Below the pieces are notes generated by a model. The model was not told the DNA's origin and did no database searches. It saw only the letters and a program-made list of their open reading frames with translations. From positions 1 to 7,058 of the forward strand of contig JALRFC010000089.1 in NCBI GenBank assembly GCA_023253875.1: a stretch of DNA of 7,058 nucleotides, written 5' to 3'. A program made the translations under genes and the position numbers. Of this stretch, positions 1-6,311 are shown one piece after another (within the stretch, counting starts at the first letter, position 1; each line of letters opens with the position of its first letter). This stretch comes from Candidatus Kapaibacterium sp. (GTDB lineage Bacteria; Bacteroidota; Ignavibacteria; Kapaibacteriales; UBA961).

Positions 1-1367
1 ATGATTATGCAGGAATGGATGTGAAAAACGCTGTGGTTATTGTCCTCAGAGGCGCTCCAGATCAAGATAGTCCACATGGTAATCTTTCACAATTTGCTGG
101 TTTGAGAAGCAAGGCGATGACAGCTAAAGAGAAGGGAGCGCGTGCATTATTGTGTGTTTCCGGCACTCAATTCCCAGATTCACTGATGTCACTGCGATTT
201 GAACAAGGTGGAAAAGTTGAGGGAATATTGATTATCAATGCACGTACTTCAATGTTGGAATCACATCTACCTGAATTGAATATCACTGCTCTGGAAAGTA
301 AGATCAAGACAGAGAAAAAACCTGCGAGTACAGTGATTGCAAATCATTCCATGAATATACATGTATCGCTGACCGACAAAAAAGTGCAAACCTCCAATGT
401 CATCGGCTATATTCCCGGCACTGACCCATCATTGAAGGATGAGGTGATCGTCATTGGTGCACATTTTGATCATTTGGGTTGGGGCGGTGAAGGATCAGGC
501 ACACTCGCAAGCACCAAGGAAAAAGCAATCCATCATGGTGCCGATGACAATGCTTCCGGTACTGCAGGAATGATTGAAACAGCAGATGCTATAGCAAAGA
601 ATCCTTTGAAAAGACCTGTCATGTTTATTGGGTTTACTGCAGAAGAACGAGGACTGTTGGGTTCTGCACATTTCGTCAAGAATCCAACGATTGGTCTTGA
701 TAGCATTGCAATGATGATCAATATGGATATGATTGGAAGATTGAAAGATGGCAAACTGAATATAGGTGGCATTGGTACTTCTTCACAATTCAAACCCATT
801 GTGGATTCAATCGGAAAATTGCATCCTTTCACAATTTCCTTCACCGAAGATGGCTTCGGACCAAGTGATCATGCATCTTTTTATGGTAAAGAAAAGCCGG
901 TTCTCTTTTTCTTCACCGGATTGCATGGCGATTATCATCGTCCAAGTGATACCTGGGAGAAAATCAATTATGAAGGAGAAAGTACTATCGTTCAAATGGT
1001 ATTGCAAACGATTTATGCAATAGATTCCAAACAACAAAAACCGGATTATATCAAGGTGAAATCGAGTGCACAGCCCGGACAAGCTATGTCATTCAAGGTT
1101 TCACTCGGTATTACACCTGATTATAGCGATCATCCCAAAGGCATGAGAATTACAGGCGTGAGAGAAGGTGGAGCAGGTGAGAAAGCCGGACTTGTTGCCG
1201 ATGATATCATTATCAAATTGGGAGCAACAGCCATTAAAAATGTCTATGATTATACATTCGCTTTAGGAAAATTCAAGGCCGGTGATACAACAATGATCAC
1301 AGTATTGCGTGGTCCTCGCGAAGACAAAGAAGTAGAATTAGAAGTGACTTTTCCCGCAAAAAAATAA
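1..1367 (+). CDS. M28 family metallopeptidase (PA-M28-PDZ), 5' truncated by window edge
   Basis: The frame is open from base 3 to a TAA stop at 1365-1367, giving 454 visible residues. The ATG at 15 is internal, because homology-like PA sequence (DYAG before MDVK) continues upstream of it. Residues about 1-100 look like the end of a protease-associated (PA) domain. Residues about 140-340 form the M28 di-zinc peptidase core: GAHFDHLG (H154, D156), GADDNASG (D181/D182), FTAEERG (E214 as general base, E215 as zinc ligand), NMDMIG (D242) and GDYHRPSD (H312). All expected zinc ligands are present, so the enzyme should be active. Residues about 355-454 form a PDZ domain that ends the protein. Such proteins are normally exported aminopeptidases of about 500-600 residues, so the missing N-terminus would hold the signal peptide; export is inferred, not seen. 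Its 3' end faces yraN with only 8 nt between stop codons. The family call is firm, but the peptide substrate is unknown. Confidence 0.93.
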   Translation, partial: DYAGMDVKNAVVIVLRGAPDQDSPHGNLSQFAGLRSKAMTAKEKGARALLCVSGTQFPDSLMSLRFEQGGKVEGILIINARTSMLESHLPELNITALESKIKTEKKPASTVIANHSMNIHVSLTDKKVQTSNVIGYIPGTDPSLKDEVIVIGAHFDHLGWGGEGSGTLASTKEKAIHHGADDNASGTAGMIETADAIAKNPLKRPVMFIGFTAEERGLLGSAHFVKNPTIGLDSIAMMINMDMIGRLKDGKLNIGGIGTSSQFKPIVDSIGKLHPFTISFTEDGFGPSDHASFYGKEKPVLFFFTGLHGDYHRPSDTWEKINYEGESTIVQMVLQTIYAIDSKQQKPDYIKVKSSAQPGQAMSFKVSLGITPDYSDHPKGMRITGVREGGAGEKAGLVADDIIIKLGATAIKNVYDYTFALGKFKAGDTTMITVLRGPREDKEVELEVTFPAKK

Positions 1368-1375
1368 GATTCGAT

Positions 1376-1729
1376 TCACATAGCATTGATGAGATGTCTG
1401 ATATGTGTTTCACCATCTATGAAATCTATGGCGATGAGATCAAATCTGCATTGTTTATTTGTAATCTTATTGATATACAAATATCCTTCAGCAACTCTTT
1501 TGATTGATTTCACTTTTTTTGTCGTGATTGATGATTCAGGTGGCCCAAATGCATGATGCATGCGCGCTCTTACTTCAATGAAAACCAGCATGTCTTGAAC
1601 ATCGCAGATGATGTCAATCTCGCCGACTTTCCCGAATGTAAAATTTCTCTTGAGAATAGTATAACCCAGTCCTTCAATGAACATTGCGGCAATATCCTCT
1701 GCGATATTGCCTGCCTTGCGTCTATCCAT
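1376..1729 (-). CDS. yraN: YraN/UPF0102 family protein, restriction-endonuclease-like fold
   Basis: This 117-residue protein has the length and motif order of the UPF0102 (YraN) family, related in fold to archaeal Holliday-junction resolvases. Visible motifs are the N-terminal G-x-x-A-E (E11), GEIDIIC (D39), VFIEVRAR (E52-x-R54, the E-V-K/R position of the nuclease-like core) and RFDLIAID (D97). The set of acidic residues suggests an intact metal site. The biological role of the family is poorly defined; a DNA repair or recombination nuclease is only an inference from fold. The start at 1729 is supported by AGGGGA at 1735-1740 with a 5-nt spacer. The gene begins 27 nt after the miaB stop on the same strand, so the two are probably co-transcribed from the promoter near 3170. 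Its stop lies 8 nt from the peptidase stop on the opposite strand. Confidence 0.9.
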   Translation of the reverse strand: MDRRKAGNIAEDIAAMFIEGLGYTILKRNFTFGKVGEIDIICDVQDMLVFIEVRARMHHAFGPPESSITTKKVKSIKRVAEGYLYINKITNKQCRFDLIAIDFIDGETHIRHLINAM

Positions 1730-1734
1730 GTATT

Positions 1735-1740
1735 TCCCCT
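1735..1740 (-). promoter_or_regulatory. Shine-Dalgarno site of yraN
   Basis: On the minus strand AGGGGA lies five bases before the ATG at 1729. It lies in the 27-nt miaB-yraN gap and fixes the yraN start, allowing independent ribosome loading in a shared transcript. Confidence 0.7.
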
Positions 1741-1756
1741 GAATATATGCTCGTGT

Positions 1757-3139
1757 TTATAAAAGACTTCCCACCAATGTTGCGCTTGAAGTCTTTACGA
1801 TTTTGACGGGAACGATATCGCCGATCACATAGGGTGTATGCTCATTCTGAGGCACAATTGTGATCTTATTGGTATCTGTTCTGCCTTGCCATTCCATTGG
1901 ATTTTTCTTGCTTGGACCTTCAATCAAAACATGTTCAATTGTACCGATCAAACTTTGATTGATTTCACGTGCGATTGCATTTTGTTGATTGATGATTTCA
2001 TTGAGTCTGCGGACTTTTACTTCATCCGGAATATCATCTCCCATTTTCCATGCTTTTGTGCGTTCACGCGGTGAATATTTGAACATAAAAGCGCCATCAT
2101 ATCGCACTCTTTTCATGAGTTCCATGGTCTCTTGATGATCTTCTTCTGTTTCGGTTGGGAAACCAGTAATGATATCTGTTGACAATGCACAATTCGGCAT
2201 GAGTTTTTTGATCATCTCAATGCGTTCATAATAATGTTCAACGGGATGCGTGCGATTCATGAGTGCGAGAATACGATTGGAACCAGATTGTACAGGAAGA
2301 TGAATATATTTACAAATATTATCATGCATCGCCATCGTTTCAATGAGTTGATCGCTCATGTCCTGCGGATGTGAAGTCGTATAACGAATGCGCATGCCCG
2401 GAACTGCTTTTGCACATGCATCAAGCAATTCTGCAAAGTTGTGTCCGGACTGTTCATCACGATAACTATTTACATTCTGTCCAAGTAATGTGATTTCCTT
2501 AAAACCCTGATCATATAATGCTTTGGCTTCATCAACGATTGAGGCGAATGCACGTGAACGCTCACGTCCTCTTGTGAAAGGAACAACGCAATATGTGCAG
2601 AATTTATCACAGCCACGCATGATAGATACCCAAGCACTGATGCCTTCTGTTCGAAATGGGAGAATATCATCATAAGTCTCGACTCGGCTGAGCTTTACGG
2701 CAATACCTTTTTCACCAGAATATGCTTTTGATATAAGTTCGGGGACAGTGCGATATTCATCCGGGCCAACAACCAAATCCACCAATTCTTTCTCAAGCAA
2801 GGTTTCCCGGAGGCGTTCTGCCATACAGCCCAAGATACCAACTACAAGATCTTTATTTCGTTTCTTATAGTATTTCAAATGATTCAGTCTTTCATGAATC
2901 TTCTTTTCGGCATTATCACGGATGGCGCATGTATTGAGCAAAATCACATCTGCCAATTCAGGCATATCCGTCATGGCATAACCACTGTCATTCATTACAC
3001 CTTGTACGATTTCGGTATCATTGACATTCATTTGACAGCCATAGGTCTCAACATACAATTTGGGCTGATTCAATGAATTCACAGCTGATGAAACAGCTTT
3101 TTCTGCCTGTATATCTTGGAGTATAGGAAGCTCGAGCAT
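1757..3139 (-). CDS. miaB: tRNA (N6-isopentenyl adenosine-37-C2)-methylthiotransferase MiaB
   Basis: MiaB is a cytoplasmic radical-SAM enzyme that converts i6A37 to ms2i6A37 in tRNAs reading UNN codons, using two [4Fe-4S] clusters. The 460-residue protein has the full family architecture. The N-terminal UPF0004 domain carries cluster cysteines C35 (ETYGCQMN), C71 (LLNTCAIRDNAEKK) and C105 (GILGCMAER). The radical-SAM core has the CxxxCxxC motif C177/C181/C184 (MRGCDKFCTYCVVPFTRGRE). A C-terminal TRAM domain spans about 395-460, with GRTDTNKITIVP. The ETYGCQMN and CVVPFTRGRE wording, with NVNSYRD, favours MiaB over its paralogues RimO and MtaB. The first 28 residues are a variable leader before the conserved core. 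The start codon has only a weak GGA six bases upstream, but a -7 promoter element at 3170-3177 gives a short leader that agrees with it. It heads a two-gene unit with yraN. The prenyltransferase MiaA, needed for its substrate, is not in the window. Confidence 0.97.
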   Translation of the reverse strand: MLELPILQDIQAEKAVSSAVNSLNQPKLYVETYGCQMNVNDTEIVQGVMNDSGYAMTDMPELADVILLNTCAIRDNAEKKIHERLNHLKYYKKRNKDLVVGILGCMAERLRETLLEKELVDLVVGPDEYRTVPELISKAYSGEKGIAVKLSRVETYDDILPFRTEGISAWVSIMRGCDKFCTYCVVPFTRGRERSRAFASIVDEAKALYDQGFKEITLLGQNVNSYRDEQSGHNFAELLDACAKAVPGMRIRYTTSHPQDMSDQLIETMAMHDNICKYIHLPVQSGSNRILALMNRTHPVEHYYERIEMIKKLMPNCALSTDIITGFPTETEEDHQETMELMKRVRYDGAFMFKYSPRERTKAWKMGDDIPDEVKVRRLNEIINQQNAIAREINQSLIGTIEHVLIEGPSKKNPMEWQGRTDTNKITIVPQNEHTPYVIGDIVPVKIVKTSSATLVGSLL

Positions 3140-3169
3140 AGTATGTCCGGTCTAAATGGTTATAGGTTG

Positions 3170-3177
3170 CAAAGATA
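3170..3177 (-). promoter_or_regulatory. Predicted miaB-yraN promoter, -7 element
   Basis: The minus strand reads TATCTTTG here, an exact match to the TAnnTTTG -7 box of the Bacteroidetes-type primary sigma factor. Transcription would begin around 3163 and leave a leader of roughly 24 nt before the miaB ATG at 3139. No convincing TTTG-like -33 element stands at the usual spacing, so the call rests on the -7 match and its position. Confidence 0.5.
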
Positions 3178-3232
3178 ATAAAATGAAAGCAGTTAGATGC
3201 GTCAATGCAACACGCAAATACCTATGGTACAG

Positions 3233-3249
3233 CTCATAGTCACTCATAG
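3233..3249. repeat. Two direct copies of CTCATAG, 10-bp period
   Basis: CTCATAG occurs at 3233-3239 and again at 3243-3249, separated by TCA. The period of ten bases would place both copies on the same face of the helix. They lie 8 bp from the DnaA-box-like palindrome and between the two divergent promoters. A regulator half-site pair is possible, but chance is not excluded for a 7-mer. Confidence 0.35.
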
Positions 3250-3257
3250 AGTTTGAC

Positions 3258-3281
3258 TTTTCCACAGCATATTGTGGAAAA
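3258..3281. promoter_or_regulatory. Convergent pair of DnaA boxes (perfect inverted repeat) upstream of dnaB
   Basis: TTTTCCACA at 3258-3266 and its exact reverse complement TGTGGAAAA at 3273-3281 flank a 6-bp spacer (GCATAT). Each arm fits the general bacterial DnaA-box consensus TTWTNCACA at all nine positions, one on each strand. The pair ends 55 bp before the predicted -7 element of dnaB and starts about 80 bp from that of miaB, which suits a regulatory site. The DnaA consensus is established; binding here is inference. It is a poor terminator candidate because the arms begin with T-runs and end with A-runs on both strands. An unrelated dimeric repressor is the main alternative. Confidence 0.6.
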
Positions 3282-3336
3282 CATCAACACTTCTGCACAT
3301 GGCATTTTCGGCATAATAGAAATCATAAATAAACAC

Positions 3337-3344
3337 TACTTTTG
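3337..3344 (+). promoter_or_regulatory. Predicted dnaB operon promoter, -7 element
   Basis: TACTTTTG matches the Bacteroidetes-type -7 consensus TAnnTTTG exactly. A start near 3350 would give a leader of about 20 nt that just contains the AGAAAGGA ribosome binding site before the ATG at 3370. No clear -33 element is seen. The preceding 3311-3336 stretch is AT-rich. Because the element lies inside the upstream extension of the dnaB reading frame, it argues for the downstream start codon. Confidence 0.55.
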
Positions 3345-3355
3345 CAGTCCAAATC

Positions 3356-3363
3356 AGAAAGGA
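3356..3363 (+). promoter_or_regulatory. Shine-Dalgarno site deciding the dnaB start
   Basis: AGAAAGGA stands six bases before the in-frame ATG at 3370. The earlier ATG codons in the open frame, including 3253, have no comparable site and lie upstream of the predicted promoter. Confidence 0.65.
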
Positions 3364-3369
3364 TGGTCA

Positions 3370-4854
3370 ATGGAATATTCAGATCAAATGCCGGTTCCAA
3401 TGGGTAAGCGTAAAGATACCCGAGAGGGAAATATGAATGTTCCCATGCAGTATGATACATTGATTGGAAAGATACCTCCGCATTCCATGGATGCAGAAAT
3501 GGCAGTTCTTGGGGCAATGCTCTTGGATAGAGCTGCTATACCTAAAGTGATTGAAATTCTCAAACCCGAAGCATTTTACAAAGAATCTCATCGCATCATG
3601 TATGATGCAATGTTAAAACTCTTCGGAAAAGCCGTGAATGTTGATATCACGACTTTAGCTGAAGAATTGCGAAGACTTGGAGTTTTGGAGCAAATCGGTG
3701 GAACATATGCAGTGATAGAAGTCACTTCCATGGTTCCGACAGCGGCGAATGTCGAGTATTATGCACGCATAGTATTGGAGCGTTATATCAAGCGCTCTCT
3801 CATTTCCGTGGCAGGTGAAATTCTGGTGCACGCTTATGATGAAACCACTGATGCACTAGAAGAAGTGGATTCAGCTGAATCGAAAATTTTTCAGATAGCC
3901 GAACAAAGACTTGGTAAGAGTTTCATGACGATGAAAGAAATCGCACATGACACTTTTACCATGCTCATGAAATTCAATGAGCAGGATTCAAAATCGGGAA
4001 TTACCGGACTTGCATCCGGTTTTACCAAACTTGATGATATGTTGGGCGGCTTTCAAGAATCTGATTTGGTGATCATTGCAGCAAGGCCTTCAATGGGAAA
4101 AACGGCATTTGCATTGAGCATTGCTAGAAATGTTGCTGTTGAGTTTAAGCAACCAGTTGCATTTTTCTCGATTGAAATGGCTGCAAATCAGCTCATGATC
4201 CGTCTATTGAGCGCAGAAGCAAGAGTCAATGCACATGATATGCGTACGAATCGCATTCAAAAATCAGATATGGCCAAGATTTCTGCATCCATAGATGTCT
4301 TGTCTGAATCTCCATTATTGATTGATGATAGTGCAACTCTCACGGTCATGGAAATCCGCGCGAAATGTCGAAGATTGAAAGCGGAACATGATATCAAACT
4401 TATCATTGTAGATTATTTGCAATTCGTGTCGCCACCAAAAGCAGAGAGCAGAGAAAGGGAAATATCAGTGATTTCTCGCTCGCTCAAACAAATCGCGAAA
4501 GAATTGAATATTCCCGTGATTGCATTATCTCAGCTTAATCGTGGGGTTGAATCAAGAGCTGATAAAAGACCCATGCTCTCAGACTTGCGGGAATCAGGAT
4601 CAATCGAGCAAGATGCCGATGTTGTGATGTTCGTGAATAGACCTGAGCAATATGGCATTCTCACTTGGGAAGATGGATCTTCGACGGAAGGCACTGCAGA
4701 AATCATCATTGCAAAACAAAGAAATGGTCCAGTTGGAGACATTCGCTTGGCATATCTCAAGAGTTTTGCACGCTTTGAAAATTTATCCATTCAATTCGAT
4801 GAACCACCCGGATTTATTGGTACCGGTACGGCATTGGATGATATTGATTTTTAA
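3370..4854 (+). CDS. dnaB: Replicative DNA helicase DnaB
   Basis: DnaB is the hexameric ATP-driven helicase that unwinds the fork and recruits primase. From the ATG at 3370 it has 494 residues, slightly longer than usual because of a charged N-terminal lead of about 35 residues. The helical DnaB N-domain starts near IPPHSMDAEMAVLGAMLLD (residues 35-53) and is followed by a linker to about 205. The RecA-like ATPase domain carries Walker A RPSMGKTA (239-246, K244), the catalytic glutamate in FFSIEM (E269), Walker B LIIVDYLQ (D348), ALSQLNRGVE (385-394), DLRESGSIEQDADVV (405-419) and the arginine-finger motif AKQRNGPVG (R451). No intein interrupts these motifs. The frame is open back to 3253, but that extension covers the DnaA-box pair and the promoter, so it is probably untranslated. 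ATG 3433, preceded by GAGAGGGA, is a second possible start. It heads a three-gene plus-strand unit. Confidence 0.97.
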   Translation: MEYSDQMPVPMGKRKDTREGNMNVPMQYDTLIGKIPPHSMDAEMAVLGAMLLDRAAIPKVIEILKPEAFYKESHRIMYDAMLKLFGKAVNVDITTLAEELRRLGVLEQIGGTYAVIEVTSMVPTAANVEYYARIVLERYIKRSLISVAGEILVHAYDETTDALEEVDSAESKIFQIAEQRLGKSFMTMKEIAHDTFTMLMKFNEQDSKSGITGLASGFTKLDDMLGGFQESDLVIIAARPSMGKTAFALSIARNVAVEFKQPVAFFSIEMAANQLMIRLLSAEARVNAHDMRTNRIQKSDMAKISASIDVLSESPLLIDDSATLTVMEIRAKCRRLKAEHDIKLIIVDYLQFVSPPKAESREREISVISRSLKQIAKELNIPVIALSQLNRGVESRADKRPMLSDLRESGSIEQDADVVMFVNRPEQYGILTWEDGSSTEGTAEIIIAKQRNGPVGDIRLAYLKSFARFENLSIQFDEPPGFIGTGTALDDIDF

Positions 4855-4868
4855 TTATTGAGGAACAG

Positions 4869-5075
4869 ATGAAACATCAAGAATTAGCAATAGATGGGAT
4901 GTCCTGCGGACATTGCGTGAAAGCACTCACAAATGAATTAGCTGCCATTAAAGGACTGAATGTTAAGGAAGTCATCATCGGAAAGGCAGTGATTGACTAT
5001 GATCCGGAACTCGTTTCCGATGAAGATATTTTGCATGCAATTGATGAAGCAGGATTCCGCTTGGCTTTGGGATGA
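4869..5075 (+). CDS. Heavy-metal-associated (HMA) domain protein, CopZ-like metallochaperone
   Basis: This 68-residue protein is a single HMA domain with the beta-alpha-beta-beta-alpha-beta length of a CopZ/Atx1-type chaperone. The metal loop GMSCGHC places the two ligand cysteines at C13 and C16, followed by a helix (VKALTNELAAIKG). The C-terminal AIDEAGF motif is also typical of the family. It most likely binds Cu(I) in the cytoplasm and passes it to a P-type ATPase; metal identity is inferred from the family. GAGGA at 4860-4864 lies four bases before the ATG. The gene starts 14 nt after dnaB, so it should share the dnaB transcript. No copper ATPase, CsoR or CueR-type regulator is present in the window, which is unusual for a copper chaperone. 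Its stop overlaps the next start as ATGA. Confidence 0.92.
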   Translation: MKHQELAIDGMSCGHCVKALTNELAAIKGLNVKEVIIGKAVIDYDPELVSDEDILHAIDEAGFRLALG

Positions 5076-5539
5076 TTCGATATGCGATCATAATCGCAAT
5101 AGTGTGTACTCATCTTTTTGAAGACATGAGAGCTTCGGATATTCCCGTTCAGGGATTAACGATTGGTATGCATGCCGGTGATCAAGGGAAAGCAGTAGAA
5201 GCGAGTTATGGATATGGAAGTTTGGTCTATTGGCCAAAAACTACATGTATCAAGGGTCTTGGGACGATTTCTGCTGGAATTGAAACAGGTCCATTGAATG
5301 CAGATAGGTTTACTATAGCCCCAAAAGTGAATTATACCATGAATTGGTTTATTTCTTTTGGGGCTTCTATGTTGTATTATACTGATTTTACTGAGGGATC
5401 TTTGCGTTTCAGACCCGAAGTGGGTTTGTCTATGTTCGGGTTACGCGTCTATCATGGATGGAACTTCAGTGTGGACAGATATAATCCGCTCCCAATGAAT
5501 TCCTCATTTTTCGGAATGAGTTATTTCGTGAAATTTTGA
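5072..5539 (+). CDS. Small predicted outer-membrane beta-barrel protein, family unknown
   Basis: I do not recognise the family. The 155-residue product begins with a short positive end (MIR) and a hydrophobic run (residues 4-16), with a possible signal-peptidase cleavage after MRA (residue 21). The charged EDMR before that site is atypical, so export is likely but not certain. The mature part is rich in alternating polar and aromatic or aliphatic residues separated by short turns, for example FTIAPKVNYTMNW, FISFGASMLYYTDF and LRFRPEVGLSMFGLRVYHGW. This suits roughly eight beta strands. The last strand ends in an aromatic residue (SYFVKF), the usual signal for outer-membrane barrel assembly. 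A lipobox is not evident at C12. The ATG overlaps the chaperone stop (ATGA at 5072-5075), implying translational coupling. Its 3' end overlaps the opposite-strand gene by 19 nt. Confidence 0.75.
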   Translation: MIRYAIIIAIVCTHLFEDMRASDIPVQGLTIGMHAGDQGKAVEASYGYGSLVYWPKTTCIKGLGTISAGIETGPLNADRFTIAPKVNYTMNWFISFGASMLYYTDFTEGSLRFRPEVGLSMFGLRVYHGWNFSVDRYNPLPMNSSFFGMSYFVKF

Positions 5540-6309
5540 TGCCATGCATCTATGATTGATTGTACCGCATCCATTCCTTCTGTCAAAGCGGCAGGACCCG
5601 GTTGTAGAATGATAGGGGATTTAATCTCGAAAATCTGATTATTTCTCACTGCATTGATTGCATCCCAACCAATTCTTGAAGTGATTTTCTCCTTTTTGAC
5701 TCCTTTCCCGCACCAAGAAGCCAAAATGATATCAGGGTTTTTTTCAATAATGATATTATCATGTTCTATGATTCTACTCTTAGCATCCTGATGCTTGCGA
5801 TGTTCCGCAAATATGTCTATACCACCGCATAATTCAATGATTTCGCTTACCCATGAAATTCCGGAAATCAATGGATCAAACCATTCTTCGAAGTAGATGC
5901 GGGGTCGAGTGATTATATGCGAGGATTTTTCAGCCATTTCTTCGATTCTTCTTTCAAGAAATGCGCGATATGCTTCTGCTTCCTCGCTTTTGTTCACGAT
6001 TCTACCGAGCATGGATATCATCTCAAGTATTCCATCAATCGAGCGATGATTGAAGCAATGCACCGCAATTCCTTTGTTAATCAATTGCGCGCAGATATTT
6101 GCTTGAAGATCGCTCCATGCAAGCACGAGATCAGGTTTGAGAGCAAGTATCTCATCGATATTTGCATCGAGGTATGTGGAAACTTTTGGTTTAGTTTTAC
6201 GAGCAATGGTGGGGCGCACCGTGAAACCCGAAATGCCTACGATCAACTCATCAGCTCCGATTGCATAGAGTGTTTCGGTGGTTTCTTCCGTGAGACAGAT
6301 GATGCGCAT
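5521..6309 (-). CDS. Cobalamin-binding-type periplasmic-binding-fold protein (BtuF-like) without signal peptide
   Basis: The 262-residue protein fits the class III substrate-binding fold (PF01497 type) of vitamin B12 and siderophore binding proteins. Lobe 1 starts at once with RIICLTEETTETLYAIGA and VGISGF, followed by DEILALKPDLVLAW (52-65). A long linking helix lies at about 105-130. Lobe 2 contains PRIYFEEWFDPLISGISWVSEIIEL (136-160), NPDIILASWCG (191-201) and the C-terminal QPGPALTEGMDAV-like end. The EEWFDP and QPGP motifs favour the cobalamin-binding subgroup over iron-siderophore proteins. There is no export signal: the frame closes at a stop at 6337-6339, ten codons upstream of the ATG. 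The protein is therefore predicted cytoplasmic, or else functions with unusual targeting. The start lies 2 nt after the rRNA methyltransferase stop, so translation is probably coupled. No BtuC/BtuD transporter genes are in the window. Confidence 0.87.
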   Translation of the reverse strand: MRIICLTEETTETLYAIGADELIVGISGFTVRPTIARKTKPKVSTYLDANIDEILALKPDLVLAWSDLQANICAQLINKGIAVHCFNHRSIDGILEMISMLGRIVNKSEEAEAYRAFLERRIEEMAEKSSHIITRPRIYFEEWFDPLISGISWVSEIIELCGGIDIFAEHRKHQDAKSRIIEHDNIIIEKNPDIILASWCGKGVKKEKITSRIGWDAINAVRNNQIFEIKSPIILQPGPAALTEGMDAVQSIIDAWHQNFTK

Positions 6310-6311
6310 GA

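Noticed and set aside
1379..1409. CACATA/TATGTG hairpin as terminator for the convergent peptidase and yraN genes
   Set aside because: It has a six-pair AT-rich stem with a loop of 19 nt and no T-run, and it lies inside yraN coding sequence.
1548..1566. Near-repeat of TGCATG in yraN
   Set aside because: It spans codons for the ordinary RMHHAF stretch and is too short to be a functional repeat.
3198..3216. Short inverted repeat TGCGT / ACGCA in the miaB-dnaB gap
   Set aside because: The arms are only five bases with a 9-nt spacer, so this is easily chance.
3258..3281. Intrinsic terminator hairpin
   Set aside because: On both strands the stem begins with T residues and ends with A residues, so no U-tract follows the hairpin. 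It also sits upstream of two divergent genes, where no terminator is needed.
3140..3369. Possible chromosomal replication origin (DnaA boxes plus AT-rich flanks next to dnaB)
   Set aside because: Only two boxes are present, there is no box cluster, no dnaA, dnaN, gidA or similar origin-linked gene, and the gap is just 230 bp with two promoters. A regulatory site explains it more simply.
4820..4829. 10-bp palindrome GTACCGGTAC
   Set aside because: It lies within the dnaB C-terminal coding region in Gly-Thr-Gly-Thr codons, has no partner site, and is compatible with codon use alone.
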